Positions 36,699 through 44,739 of a stretch of DNA of 64,000 bases are shown one piece after another. The notes beneath the pieces were generated by a model. The model had not been told where the DNA came from. It saw nothing but the letters and a program-made list of their open reading frames with translations, and did no database searches. The stretch covers positions 434,001-498,000 of the forward strand of contig JBEYHY010000006.1 of the NCBI GenBank assembly GCA_040635515.1, given 5' to 3'. This DNA comes from Prauserella_A sp040635515. Lineage in GTDB: Bacteria; Actinomycetota; Actinomycetes; Mycobacteriales; Pseudonocardiaceae. Positions within the stretch are counted from its first letter, which is position 1; every line of letters begins with the position of its first letter. A program made the translations under genes and the position numbers.

Positions 36699-37538
36699 TC
36701 AGTTCCAGGTCGCCGTTTCGGGATCGACCCCGTTGGCGCGCGCGTTCGCGTCGATGATCTCCCTCAGCCAGTTGGCGAGTCCCTTTTCGATGTCGTCGTA
36801 GAAGACGGCGACCTCGGGATCGGTGACGAAGCCCCTTCCGATGCACACCTGCATGGAGATCGTGCAGTCGAAATAGGAATCGAGCGAAGCCCTGTGCCGC
36901 TCGGCGAGTGCGTTGGCTTCGTCGCTTCCCGCCCGCGCGCCGTTCCTGAACGCGGCCGCGAGATCGGCGTTGAGCGACTCGACATCGTCGGCGATCCGCC
37001 GCCACTCCTCGGCCGTCCTGCCGGCGGAACGCTCCGCATACTGCGCCCATTGCTGAGTGTCGCCCCAGCGCTTGTACGCTCCGCCCGCCCACGACGGATC
37101 CCAGTTCTCGCCGAAGATCTCGACCTGCTGATCGGCCGAGAGCAGGATCCCCGACTCCCTCGCCTCGATGACCCTGTCGAGGGCATCGGCCATCCCGCGA
37201 AGCCGCGCCATGCGCTCCCGCAGCCGGTCGCGCTGTTTGCGTAGCGACGCGTCCGCGTCGGCGCCGGGTGCCTCAAGCAGCGCCGCGATGTCGTCGAGCG
37301 GTACGCCGAGCTCGCGATAGACCAGCACCCGGTGGACCCTGGCGAGATCCCCCGCCGTGTAGAGCCGGTATCCCGCGTGCGTCCGCCCCGAAGGCCGGAC
37401 GAGCCCGATCGCGTCCCAGTGATGCAGTGCCCTGACCGTCACCCCGACGCGCGCCGCGACGGCACCGACCGTGAGGCCGGTGTCCGCCGTCTTGCCGTCG
37501 TGGGCTCGATGTGGCACGCCGCCCAGTGTGACAGTCAC
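36699..37538 (-). CDS. MerR-family regulator with TipAS ligand domain
   Basis: The N-terminal MerR helix-turn-helix (GLTVGAVAARVGVTVRALHHWDAIGLVRPS) and dimer coiled coil are followed by a TipAS-type domain (GENWDPSWAGGAY... ADDVESLNADLAAAF) that captures thiopeptide or other bulky antibiotics in Streptomyces TipA. The ligand-binding length (about 130 residues) is complete. It probably activates itself and the VOC gene upstream on the same strand, seven bases away. The start is uncertain: GTG 37538 is the first option after the neighbour's stop. Confidence 0.87.
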   Translation of the reverse strand: MTVTLGGVPHRAHDGKTADTGLTVGAVAARVGVTVRALHHWDAIGLVRPSGRTHAGYRLYTAGDLARVHRVLVYRELGVPLDDIAALLEAPGADADASLRKQRDRLRERMARLRGMADALDRVIEARESGILLSADQQVEIFGENWDPSWAGGAYKRWGDTQQWAQYAERSAGRTAEEWRRIADDVESLNADLAAAFRNGARAGSDEANALAERHRASLDSYFDCTISMQVCIGRGFVTDPEVAVFYDDIEKGLANWLREIIDANARANGVDPETATWN

Positions 37539-37545
37539 TCGCCGG

Positions 37546-38052
37546 TTACCTGCCGGGTCCTTCGATGCCCATGTCCCTGAGGCTCGCCGCCTCGGGGCTG
37601 TCGGGATCGTAGGGCTGTGCCGCACTCATGATCACCCTGGTGTTGTCCGGTGTGCGAACCTCCAGCTCGACCGAGTTCCAAGGCTTCGTCTCCGGACCCC
37701 GCGTACTGCCGGGCACGAGTCGCTCGCACGCGGCCTTGATCTCGTCGATCTGCTTGAGCACACACGAAAAGGTCACGGTCGGCACCGGTGTGCCCTCGGC
37801 GGGCTCGCCCGGCACCAGCAGCACGTCCTGGAAGGCCCAGCGCCGCAGGTGAGTGATCGCCCCCTCGACCGAGAACAGGTCGAAGAAGCCGAGTCCTCCA
37901 GTCCAGAAGTCGACGGACGCGGCGAGGTCGGCCGTCGGAACGGTGACGAACATCGGCATCCCGTAGATGCCGCGGAACAGCTCGGCCGGCTCGGTGCCGG
38001 GCCCGGGAACAGGCACCGGGCTGATGGAGAACGCGGAGAATGTTTCGGTCAT
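37546..38052 (-). CDS. VOC-family (glyoxalase/bleomycin-resistance fold) protein
   Basis: The paired beta-alpha-beta-beta-beta modules of the VOC fold are visible (MFVTVPTADLAASVDFWTG... GLGFFDLF; then VTFSCVLKQIDEIKAACERL). Metal-site residues are not clear-cut, so a binding or resistance role is as likely as catalysis. ATG 38052 (MTETFSAF) is preferred over an upstream in-frame ATG. It is in the same direction as the TipA-type regulator, which suggests drug sequestration or modification controlled by the drug; this is inference. Confidence 0.82.
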   Translation of the reverse strand: MTETFSAFSISPVPVPGPGTEPAELFRGIYGMPMFVTVPTADLAASVDFWTGGLGFFDLFSVEGAITHLRRWAFQDVLLVPGEPAEGTPVPTVTFSCVLKQIDEIKAACERLVPGSTRGPETKPWNSVELEVRTPDNTRVIMSAAQPYDPDSPEAASLRDMGIEGPGR

Positions 38053-38112
38053 GACGACAGCCTGAAGCCTCACGCGGCGTCAGGGTCAAGCCGAGAATTC
38101 GCGTTGGATCGA

Positions 38113-38730
38113 TCAGTGGCCGAGCCTGCTTGCCAGAACCCGCTGCCCTGGGCCTTCGAGTTCGGTAACCGCGCTCGGCCTGCCGGCCGCCGCCATCAAC
38201 AGCGCCTCCGCCTGCCCTCTGACCTCGCGCCCCTTGCCGTGGCTCCAGTCCAGGTCGGTTGCCGTGAGGCGCAGCCCCCGGGTGACGCGCCAGGCCGGAA
38301 GGCGGGGGTTGCGCATCGTTGCGTCGAGAACGCGACGCAACCTGGCGCCGGGAATTTCCCGTGGCAATCCCAGTGGTCGCCGGATGTCCTGGTGATGAAT
38401 CGTGCCGTCGACGAGTGCGATCATCCCGCCGAACCCCGCGGTGAGGCCACGCGGAACGAGATGGGAGCGCAGCCGTTCGAGCAATTCCGCGTTCGTCAAC
38501 GCGCGCAACTCCTCCACACGTACCTGGTTGGTGTTGACGATCCAGCCACGGACGAACCGGCGCGCCAACCCGGACCGGTCGAGATCGTCATAACCGGCCA
38601 CATGGGCGACGACATCGCGCACCCGCCATTCCTCGCACAGCGAAGGGGCATCCCACTGCTCCGGAGTCAGCGTGCTCAGCAGGTCGGCGAGGTCGGCCCG
38701 CTCCGCACTCGCCATCTCCATGTCGCTCAT
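38113..38730 (-). CDS. Maleylpyruvate isomerase-like, mycothiol-dependent (DinB fold)
   Basis: A DinB/MDMPI four-helix fold protein of the actinobacterial mycothiol-dependent class: helix 1 with LADLLSTLTPEQWDAPSLC, the metal-histidine helix VVAHVAGYDDL, and a second His pair in TIHHQDIRR. Length 205 is typical. It may use mycothiol in thiol-transfer or isomerisation; the substrate is unknown. It is a single gene, divergent from the small membrane protein gene at 38793. Confidence 0.85.
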   Translation of the reverse strand: MSDMEMASAERADLADLLSTLTPEQWDAPSLCEEWRVRDVVAHVAGYDDLDRSGLARRFVRGWIVNTNQVRVEELRALTNAELLERLRSHLVPRGLTAGFGGMIALVDGTIHHQDIRRPLGLPREIPGARLRRVLDATMRNPRLPAWRVTRGLRLTATDLDWSHGKGREVRGQAEALLMAAAGRPSAVTELEGPGQRVLASRLGH

Positions 38731-38792
38731 GGCGCGGAGGGTACTCCTCGCTCACGCCTCCGGTAGGGCTTCTCGGGGTAGCGTTGCCTGGC

Positions 38793-39176
38793 ATGAGCGG
38801 AACGCGCCTTGGCCTGTTCAGTCTCCGCGCCGACGCGATCTACTGCGTTCTGCTCGGGCTCATCCTCGTCGCGCTCGCGCGGCTCGCCGCGAATCCGGTC
38901 GGATTGCCTTACGCTCTGCTACTTGCCATCGGCCTCACGACCATGGTCTGGGGAGGATTCGTCTGGTGGGCAGGATCGCGGCGGCCGTTGCGATGGACGC
39001 TGCGGCTCGTGATGGCCGCGAACATCGTGGCCAGCGCCGCGCTCGTACTCACCGGCGCGACAGCGGGGATTCTCCTGCTGTCGATCGCCGCCGTGGTTTT
39101 GAGTGTCGACATCGGAGCGTTCGCGGCCGCGCAGGGCATCGCGCTGCGGCGGATGCGCCCCGCTGCCGAACGATGA
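38793..39176 (+). CDS. Small integral membrane protein, 127 aa
   Basis: Four closely spaced hydrophobic helices (about residues 12-30, 38-56, 68-85 and 90-112) fill the chain; short basic loops lie between. No family is recognised. ATG 38793 is preferred over one nine bases upstream. It converges with the hydrolase gene, with only nine bases between the stops. Confidence 0.65.
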   Translation: MSGTRLGLFSLRADAIYCVLLGLILVALARLAANPVGLPYALLLAIGLTTMVWGGFVWWAGSRRPLRWTLRLVMAANIVASAALVLTGATAGILLLSIAAVVLSVDIGAFAAAQGIALRRMRPAAER

Positions 39177-39185
39177 GGCGCCGAT

Positions 39186-40100
39186 TCACCGATCATGAGT
39201 GGCCCAGTACCGCTCCAGCTCCCGCCCGAGTCGCTCGGCGGCCTGCATGGGCAAGGAATGCGTGGTCTTCGGCCAGATCGTGACCGGTTCCTTGCCGAGC
39301 CGCCGGGCTCTCGCCGCGGCTTCGGAACCCCCCGCAAGGGATTTGTCGCTCGCAAGGTCGACCCGTACCGGCATCGACAATGAACGCCATTCCTCATCGG
39401 TGAAAGTCCGTGGCACCACGGAAACAGCGGAATAGTGCTTGGAACCCTCATCGACCATGGCGGAGATGGGGGTACGTTCGCGGACCTCGGCGACCGAGAC
39501 ACCGCCGATCTGGGCCAGCGCATGGTCTTTCCACGACTGAGGCACCGGCAACAACAGCATTGCCGACCACAGGTACATCGAGACCGGTAGCCGGTGCAGG
39601 ACCATCACCGGTTCAAGCAGGGTCAATGACGCCACCCGCCCGGGATGAATCAGCGCGTGGCCTGCCGCGATGGTTCCGCCGAAGGAATGCCCCACGGTGT
39701 GGACGCTTTCGAGGCCGAGTCCCGCTATTGCTTGTTCCACCCAGGCGGCCCGATCGCCGGACGTCGTGAACGGCACCGACTGAGTGGACAGTCCACAATC
39801 ACCGATCGCATCCATGGCGAACAGCGTGCGCCTGCCGATCCAGTGGCTGAGGTTTTCTCCCCACATCGGCGCCCCCGAACGGATTCCGGGCAATAGCACG
39901 ACAGGAAGTCCGGCATCGGGTTCGGTGGCCGCCCACTCGTATGCCCGAACGGTGCCGTACTCGGTGGCGACGTCGTGGGTTCGGGTCGGGGCGGGCAAGG
40001 CTGCCATCACCTCGTCGTAGGCGGCCCGGTAGGACGCGAAGCCCTCCCGGCTGCGCCAGTGCCCCACCTTGGAGGCACGGCGACTGGGTTTGGCACTCAT
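39186..40100 (-). CDS. Alpha/beta hydrolase
   Basis: Alpha/beta-hydrolase fold with a full triad: the nucleophile elbow VGHSFGG, an Asp in the RVDLASDKS strand and a His in PKTTHSLPMQ. The oxyanion region LLPGIRSG is near residue 70. Length 304 is usual; the substrate is unknown. The start is ATG 40100 with GGAG six bases upstream. It is divergent from a TetR gene and flanked by one copy of that regulator's likely operator, so repression by it is probable. Confidence 0.87.
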   Translation of the reverse strand: MSAKPSRRASKVGHWRSREGFASYRAAYDEVMAALPAPTRTHDVATEYGTVRAYEWAATEPDAGLPVVLLPGIRSGAPMWGENLSHWIGRRTLFAMDAIGDCGLSTQSVPFTTSGDRAAWVEQAIAGLGLESVHTVGHSFGGTIAAGHALIHPGRVASLTLLEPVMVLHRLPVSMYLWSAMLLLPVPQSWKDHALAQIGGVSVAEVRERTPISAMVDEGSKHYSAVSVVPRTFTDEEWRSLSMPVRVDLASDKSLAGGSEAAARARRLGKEPVTIWPKTTHSLPMQAAERLGRELERYWATHDR

Positions 40101-40114
40101 AAGCACTCCAGGGA

Positions 40115-40128
40115 AATACGACTGTATT
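40115..40128. promoter_or_regulatory. TetR operator copy 1
   Basis: A 14-base dyad of the form AATAC-N4-GTATT, immediately upstream of the hydrolase gene. Its reverse complement occurs again at 40157-40170. Confidence 0.7.
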
Positions 40129-40156
40129 GGCGACATCGTCGACTATAGCACTGATC

Positions 40157-40170
40157 AATACAGTCGTATT
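40157..40170. promoter_or_regulatory. TetR operator copy 2
   Basis: The inverted partner of copy 1, 42 bases centre to centre and 22 bases before the TetR gene start. Two sites in a divergent promoter region fit control of both genes by the regulator. Confidence 0.7.
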
Positions 40171-40191
40171 TTCCTCGGTTAGGATGACGAA

Positions 40192-40758
40192 GTGAGCAGC
40201 TCAGAACCCGATGAACGCCGCACGGCGATCGTCAGGGCGGTGTGGCAGGTGATCGCGGAAAGCGGCATGGGTGCGGTATCCATGCGCAACGTGGCCTCGG
40301 CCGCCGGTGTGTCGGTGGGCCGGATTCAGTACTGGTTCTCCAGCAAGGACGAGCTTCTCCGCGAAAGCCTGCGGGCGATGCTCGCGGGCGCGGGCCACAT
40401 CCACGCGGCAGCGTCCGTGAGCACCGATGATCGCGAGACGTTGTGGCTCCTGCTCGCACAACCCATCCCGCACGCGCAGGAACCCGCCGTGGGTGTTTCC
40501 GTGTTCCATCAGTACGTCGCCGCCGCCGTCAACCACCCGGCGCTGGCCCGCATGCTGGCCGAGGCCAAGGATAGAGCGGAGAACGAGGCATCGTCGCTGC
40601 TCGGCAGGATCGCGCCTGATCTGCGCGATCCGCGAACCGCGGCACGATCGTTGATCGCCACCGCCGACGGCCTCGCGATGCGGGTCCTGATCGGCAGCCT
40701 CTCCGCGACGGAAGCCGAACGGACGTTGCGAGCCGAACTGGACCGGGTCGCGGCCTGA
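40192..40758 (+). CDS. TetR-family regulator of the adjacent hydrolase
   Basis: An N-terminal helix-turn-helix (GAVSMRNVASAAGVSVGRIQYWFSSKDELL) and a helical ligand domain; 188 residues. GTG start. It is divergent from the alpha/beta hydrolase, and two dyad sites lie in the shared promoter region, so it probably represses both genes. The ligand is likely a hydrolase substrate or product. Its stop codon is the first base triplet of a 21-base tandem repeat array. Confidence 0.9.
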   Translation: MSSSEPDERRTAIVRAVWQVIAESGMGAVSMRNVASAAGVSVGRIQYWFSSKDELLRESLRAMLAGAGHIHAAASVSTDDRETLWLLLAQPIPHAQEPAVGVSVFHQYVAAAVNHPALARMLAEAKDRAENEASSLLGRIAPDLRDPRTAARSLIATADGLAMRVLIGSLSATEAERTLRAELDRVAA

Positions 40759-40881
40759 GTGCAGATCTCGCGTGCACGAGTGCGGATCTCGCCGACCTGA
40801 GTGCGGATCTCGGCGTCCTGAACGCAGAACTCGCCTGCCTGAGTGCAGAACTCGGCGGCGTGGGCGCGGGACTCGGCAGTC
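40756..40881. repeat. Six tandem copies of a 21-base repeat
   Basis: Six contiguous units of the form TGAGTGCNGAWCTCGCNGNCC, imperfect (about 70-90% alike), beginning at the tetR stop. On the minus strand the unit encodes a seven-residue pattern such as AEFCTQA, but no gene uses it. It is intergenic and non-coding by the evidence here. Confidence 0.85.
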
Positions 40882-40941
40882 CAGGGCGCATCAATCGAAA
40901 AGCCTGAGGCCGCCGATGGAGTCGGATAGCATCGCCGCATT

Positions 40942-41862
40942 GTGAATATTGCTGTGGAAACCAACATCATCGTCTTCCAGACGAACGGCAAGGACGGCGA
41001 ACCGCCCCGGGGAGTGGCGCCCGCCCAGGCCGTTGACGCTGTTCGGCAGGCCTGGCGTCAGGTACGGGAAAAACGACAGATCGAGGCATCCGACGTAACC
41101 GGTGTGCGGAGCACCTGGCAAGTCTCGCGGATGGATCGCATCTTCCTGGCAGGAACGTTCCCCGGCGCCGAGTACAGCTACCAGTTCGACCGCCCCGATG
41201 AGGACGACTGGAGTAAAGCCTTCGAACTCGCCAGCAAGGCATCCGCGCTGCCAGGGTTCGGCGAGGAGACAGTTCTCAAGGCCGAAAAGGACGGTGAATG
41301 GCTACCCATCCTTCATACCTATGACGGCCCTCTGAAGCTGTACGCTTCCTTGCCACTAGTGGAAGGAAGACTGTACCTCGGGTTCGCCAAGTCGACGATC
41401 ATGCCCACCGGCCGAATCGCTATGTCTCACCTGCTTCGGAACCAACTGGAGGAGATGAGCGAGGACGAACTCTCCGGGTTCATCAACGAAGCACTCGACA
41501 ACCTCACAAGGGGTCTCGTCTTCAAAGGGCACGAGGACAAGACGAAAGGACATCTGCTCACCCTTGAACGGAGCGACAACAACCTCTGCGCCGGGTCCGC
41601 GATCGTGCTGGAGGACTTTCACGAGCGCGTCGCGCAACTGATCGGTGAGGATAAGATCATCGTCGGCCTCGTCAGCCCGGACCACATCTACGTAGCGGGC
41701 GCGAGTTCGGGTTGGATCGACGAGATCACGGACTGGATACGCACCTCACCCGACACGAGTGGCGACCTGATCCCTTGTGTTCTGCGGATCGACGGTTCCG
41801 GCCACATGGACGTCATCGCCGAGCGCCCCACCGGACGAGCCCCCGCCCAGCCGCCTGAGTGA
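40942..41862 (+). CDS. Protein of unknown function, 306 aa
   Basis: I do not recognise this protein. It begins with a GTG (MNIAVETNIIVFQ) and is a soluble mixed alpha/beta protein, acidic overall, without signal or membrane segments. Visible blocks: a beta-rich region ending LYASLPLVEGRLYLGF, a helical stretch (LLRNQLEEMSEDELSGFI), and a C-terminal beta/alpha part (IIVGLVSPDHIYVAG). The codon usage and GC-rich third positions match its neighbours, so it is a real gene. A hairpin terminator follows. No partner gene is adjacent. Confidence 0.75.
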   Translation: MNIAVETNIIVFQTNGKDGEPPRGVAPAQAVDAVRQAWRQVREKRQIEASDVTGVRSTWQVSRMDRIFLAGTFPGAEYSYQFDRPDEDDWSKAFELASKASALPGFGEETVLKAEKDGEWLPILHTYDGPLKLYASLPLVEGRLYLGFAKSTIMPTGRIAMSHLLRNQLEEMSEDELSGFINEALDNLTRGLVFKGHEDKTKGHLLTLERSDNNLCAGSAIVLEDFHERVAQLIGEDKIIVGLVSPDHIYVAGASSGWIDEITDWIRTSPDTSGDLIPCVLRIDGSGHMDVIAERPTGRAPAQPPE

Positions 41863-41887
41863 TCACGTCGGCCCCCGAAAGCTGGAA

Positions 41888-41930
41888 GGGCCAGGGCAAA
41901 CCGCCGCGCACTGGCAGCACGCCCTGGCCC
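41888..41930 (+). terminator. Hairpin after the unknown gene
   Basis: Perfect 10-base arms GGGCCAGGGC (41888-41897) and GCCCTGGCCC (41921-41930) with a 23-base loop, placed just after the stop at 41862. Confidence 0.55.
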
Positions 41931-41939
41931 GACTCTGTG

Positions 41940-42024
41940 CGGAAGCGGAGGGATTTGAACCCCCGGTGCCTCTCGGCACGCTCGCTTTCAAGGCGAGTGC
42001 ATTCGGCCGCTCTGCCACGCTTCC
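41940..42024 (-). tRNA. tRNA-Ser (UGA anticodon)
   Basis: An 85-base minus-strand tRNA. Acceptor arms GGAAGCG and CGCTTCC pair fully; the anticodon loop CTTGAAA gives TGA; a long variable arm (GTGCCGAGAGGCAC) is typical of serine tRNAs; the T-loop reads TTCAAAT. No CCA is encoded. It is adjacent to a MarR gene on the same strand. Confidence 0.97.
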
Positions 42025-42044
42025 CTTCCGGCAAGCTTAACGTC

Positions 42045-42521
42045 TCAGTCTTCGAGGTCCGTCAGGTGCTGGAGCACTCTGCTGAACGCCCTGCCCATCG
42101 TCAACTGTTCCTCGGTGGTCATCAGGTCGATCAGGTGCGCTCTCACGCCCTCGACGTGCGTCGGCGCCGCCGTGCGCAGCAACTCGGCACCCGCTTCGGT
42201 CAGCTCGGCGGTCACGCCCCTGCGGTCTTCCGGGTCCTTGACCCTCCTGAGGTAGCCCGCGACCTCCATGCGACCGACCTGGTGCGACAGTCTGCTCTTC
42301 GTGGAGCCGAGCATGCTCGCCAGTTCGGTCATCCGCATGCGCCCGTCCTTCGTCGACGACAGGCACACGAGTACCTCGTAGTCGATCAGGGAGACGTCGT
42401 GCCGTTCGGCGAGTTCGCGATGCAGACGCTGCCGCAACATGAAGGTCGACACGATATATGACCGCCAAGCGACCATTTCCGTATCGGAGAGCCAGCGCAC
42501 ATCGTCGGAAACCTCGGTCAT
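42045..42521 (-). CDS. MarR-family regulator, 158 aa
   Basis: Winged-helix MarR fold: the helix-turn-helix TELASMLGSTKSRLSHQVGRME, then the wing (RRVKDPEDRRGVTAELTEAG). Length is normal. The ATG at 42521 (MTEVSDD) is the likely start; the frame runs further upstream through non-coding-looking sequence. No adjacent enzyme gene is in the same direction, so its target is unknown. Confidence 0.9.
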   Translation of the reverse strand: MTEVSDDVRWLSDTEMVAWRSYIVSTFMLRQRLHRELAERHDVSLIDYEVLVCLSSTKDGRMRMTELASMLGSTKSRLSHQVGRMEVAGYLRRVKDPEDRRGVTAELTEAGAELLRTAAPTHVEGVRAHLIDLMTTEEQLTMGRAFSRVLQHLTDLED

Positions 42522-42954
42522 GCTACGGAGAGTAAAACCTCCGGCCGACAAAGCGGCCACCGCGGTCGGCTCTGTTCCGTTATCACCGGATTGTGGCCGA
42601 GCGGAATGGTTGTGACGCCGGTTGGAAAGGTGGATCCTGGAGGGGACGGAGGAGTCGAACCGAACCGACGCCGACTCCCACCCGGAGTGCTGGTTCGGTC
42701 GCCCCCGGGAGAGGTTCAGGTGGTGCCGTGACGAATGATTCGCCCGCGGTTGATCGCCCGCTGTGTCCCCACGGTTGGGATGGCATGAACCAGTCCAGCC
42801 GCGATTGTGAACAGCACGGGTATTCAAGCGTCTTCTCGCGCACGACGGTGCGATTGTGAGCTGTTTTCCGGTGTGGCATCGGAGCCACACCGCAGCTTCG
42901 TGCACCGGCCCGGGAAAGCGATCGGCCGCCAGACAACTGGACAACCTCGGTAGT
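42522..42954 (+). other. Intergenic region, possible non-coding RNA
   Basis: About 430 bases without a gene I can support. Two copies of GCGATTGTGA (near 42801 and 42851) and a strong plus-strand terminator just after it suggest a short plus-strand transcript that no coding gene explains. Confidence 0.4.
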
Positions 42955-42999
42955 CCTGGGTGCGGAGCCTTCCGGTAATTCCGCACCCAGGCTTTTTTA
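42955..42999 (+). terminator. Strong intrinsic terminator with T-run
   Basis: Arms CCTGGGTGCGGA (42955-42966) and TCCGCACCCAGG (42980-42991), perfect over 12 bases, followed by six T. It is oriented to end a plus-strand transcript, yet both flanking genes are on the minus strand. Confidence 0.8.
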
Positions 43000-43038
43000 C
43001 GAAAGACGTTTCGGCCAAAAAGGACATCTTCACTGAAC

Positions 43039-43079
43039 AGGGCCCGTTGTCCGCGGTGGAATCGCGGGCAACGGGCCCT
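43039..43079 (-). terminator. Terminator hairpin after the M28 peptidase gene
   Basis: Perfect 11-base arms AGGGCCCGTTG and CAACGGGCCCT with a further pairing inside the loop, just downstream of the peptidase stop on the minus strand. Confidence 0.7.
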
Positions 43080-43092
43080 TTCGTGCCTGGTG

Positions 43093-44622
43093 TCAGGCCG
43101 CGTCGGCGTGCGAGTGCTCGGCGGCCAGCGTCCGCTGAGCTGCTCGCTGGTCGGCCACCTTCGCCCTGTTCTTGTTCTTCTCCGGCACGACCCCGTTGAC
43201 CTCTTCGGTGCTGGTCGCGTACTTGCCGGTCACCCACGCCATGGCGTCGGCGTTGCGGTCGAGTGCCACCCTGTCGACGTTGCCGAGCGTGTCACAGGTC
43301 TGGTGGTAGCACGGGTCGTAGGCGACATCCGCCTGTCCGCCCCACTTCGCCGCCTGTTCGGCCGTCTTGAGTCCCTCGGCTCCGGTGAACAGACCACCGG
43401 CGGGGATACCGACGGCGATGAATTCACCGTAGTCGGACCTGCCGTCGAAGTCGGTGCCCTCGGTTTCGATGCCGAGAGCGCCGAGCCGGTCGACGAAGGA
43501 CGCCTCGATCTGCGCCGAACCATAGGGGCCGGCACCCGCGCCTTCGCCGTCGGAGTCGTCGCCGTCGTAGACGAAGTACCCCGCGTTCGGCGAACCGATC
43601 ATGTCGAAGTTCAGGTACAGCGCGATGTCGAGCTGCTGCTCGAACGACAGCGAGTTGACGTAGTGGGTCGAACCGACGAGCCCGAACTCCTCGGCGCTCC
43701 ACCACGCGAACCTCACCGCGTTGCTCGTCTTCGGCTTGCCGCCGAGCTGCAACGCGGTCTCCAGCAACGCGGCCGAGCCCGTTCCGTTGTCGTTGATGCC
43801 GGGTCCGTGCGGCACGCTGTCGAGGTGGGCACCGGCCATCACGACGTTGTCCTTGCGGCCCGTCTTGGTCTCGGCGATCACGTTGTAGCTGGTGCGCTCC
43901 TCCTGGAAGGTCCGGAGGTCGAGGGTCACCTCGGCACCGTCCTGGCCCGCGAGTTCCTCGCCCGCTGCCATCGTGATGCCCCCGGTGGGGATCCTGGCGG
44001 CGGACGGATCGCCCAGCGTGCCGTTGAGGTCGCCCTCCTCGTTGTTGTAGATGATGGCGCCGAGCGCACCCGCGTCGGCGGCGGCGGCCTGCTTCTCCGC
44101 GAACGAGCAGGCGCCGCGCTGGACCAGCACGATGTTGCCGGTCGCGTCGCCGTAGTCAGCAGCCTCACACCCTGGGGTGTCGTCCGGCGCGACCACGGCG
44201 AGCGGAGCCGTGATGCCACCTTCCGGGGTGGAGGGGCTGTAGCTCATGACGATGATCGGGACATCGGTTCCGCCGACGCTCAGGCTCTCCGCGAGCGTCT
44301 CGGTGTAGGTGAACGGGAACTCCTGCCTGGTCACCGTGTAACCAGCGGCTTCGAGCTTTCCCGCGACGTACTCCGCCGAGCGGGCGTGTCCGTCGGTGCT
44401 CGCGGCCCTGCCGCCTTCCACGTCGGCGATGCGTTGCATCGCGATGAGATGCCGGTTGATGTTGTCGACCGAGACCTTGCGAGCGAGTTTGTCGGCGAGT
44501 CCGCCCTGCGAGCCCTGTTGCGCGGCCACTGCCGTCCCGGCGCTCGTGAGGACGAGCCCCGCGCACGCGGCGAGCACAACCGCCGACTTCGCCGACCTCG
44601 ATCTGCCTCCATGAGATGACAT
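43093..44622 (-). CDS. Secreted M28-family zinc aminopeptidase with PA domain
   Basis: A signal peptide (cleaved near AVAA) leads a secreted exopeptidase of the Streptomyces aminopeptidase S type. A PA insert (GGITAPLAVVAP... QRGACSFAEKQAAA) sits at about residues 140-230. The two-zinc site is complete: GAHLDSV, NDNGTGSA (bridging Asp), SAEEFG (catalytic Glu then ligand Glu), NFDMIGS and the final His in CYHQTCDT. The ATG at 44622 is preferred; the frame has another start 21 bases upstream. It removes N-terminal residues outside the cell; specificity is unknown. Confidence 0.93.
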   Translation of the reverse strand: MSSHGGRSRSAKSAVVLAACAGLVLTSAGTAVAAQQGSQGGLADKLARKVSVDNINRHLIAMQRIADVEGGRAASTDGHARSAEYVAGKLEAAGYTVTRQEFPFTYTETLAESLSVGGTDVPIIVMSYSPSTPEGGITAPLAVVAPDDTPGCEAADYGDATGNIVLVQRGACSFAEKQAAAADAGALGAIIYNNEEGDLNGTLGDPSAARIPTGGITMAAGEELAGQDGAEVTLDLRTFQEERTSYNVIAETKTGRKDNVVMAGAHLDSVPHGPGINDNGTGSAALLETALQLGGKPKTSNAVRFAWWSAEEFGLVGSTHYVNSLSFEQQLDIALYLNFDMIGSPNAGYFVYDGDDSDGEGAGAGPYGSAQIEASFVDRLGALGIETEGTDFDGRSDYGEFIAVGIPAGGLFTGAEGLKTAEQAAKWGGQADVAYDPCYHQTCDTLGNVDRVALDRNADAMAWVTGKYATSTEEVNGVVPEKNKNRAKVADQRAAQRTLAAEHSHADAA

Positions 44623-44739
44623 ACACGTCCCCTTCGTGTCCAAGTGCGGTCACTGTTCCCGGGTGTGAAGTGAAGGTCAAGGGCCATTAGTAGGAGTCGG
44701 AAAGGTTCGCCGACTTGCGTGGTGGCATAGGGTCCACCC

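Noticed and set aside
40509..40991. Minus-strand frame spanning the 21-base repeats
   Set aside because: Its heptad-like product is a consequence of the DNA repeat, and it runs antisense into tetR.
42593..42859. 88-codon plus-strand frame as a gene
   Set aside because: Low-complexity Arg/Ser product and no ribosome site; the region is better seen as non-coding.
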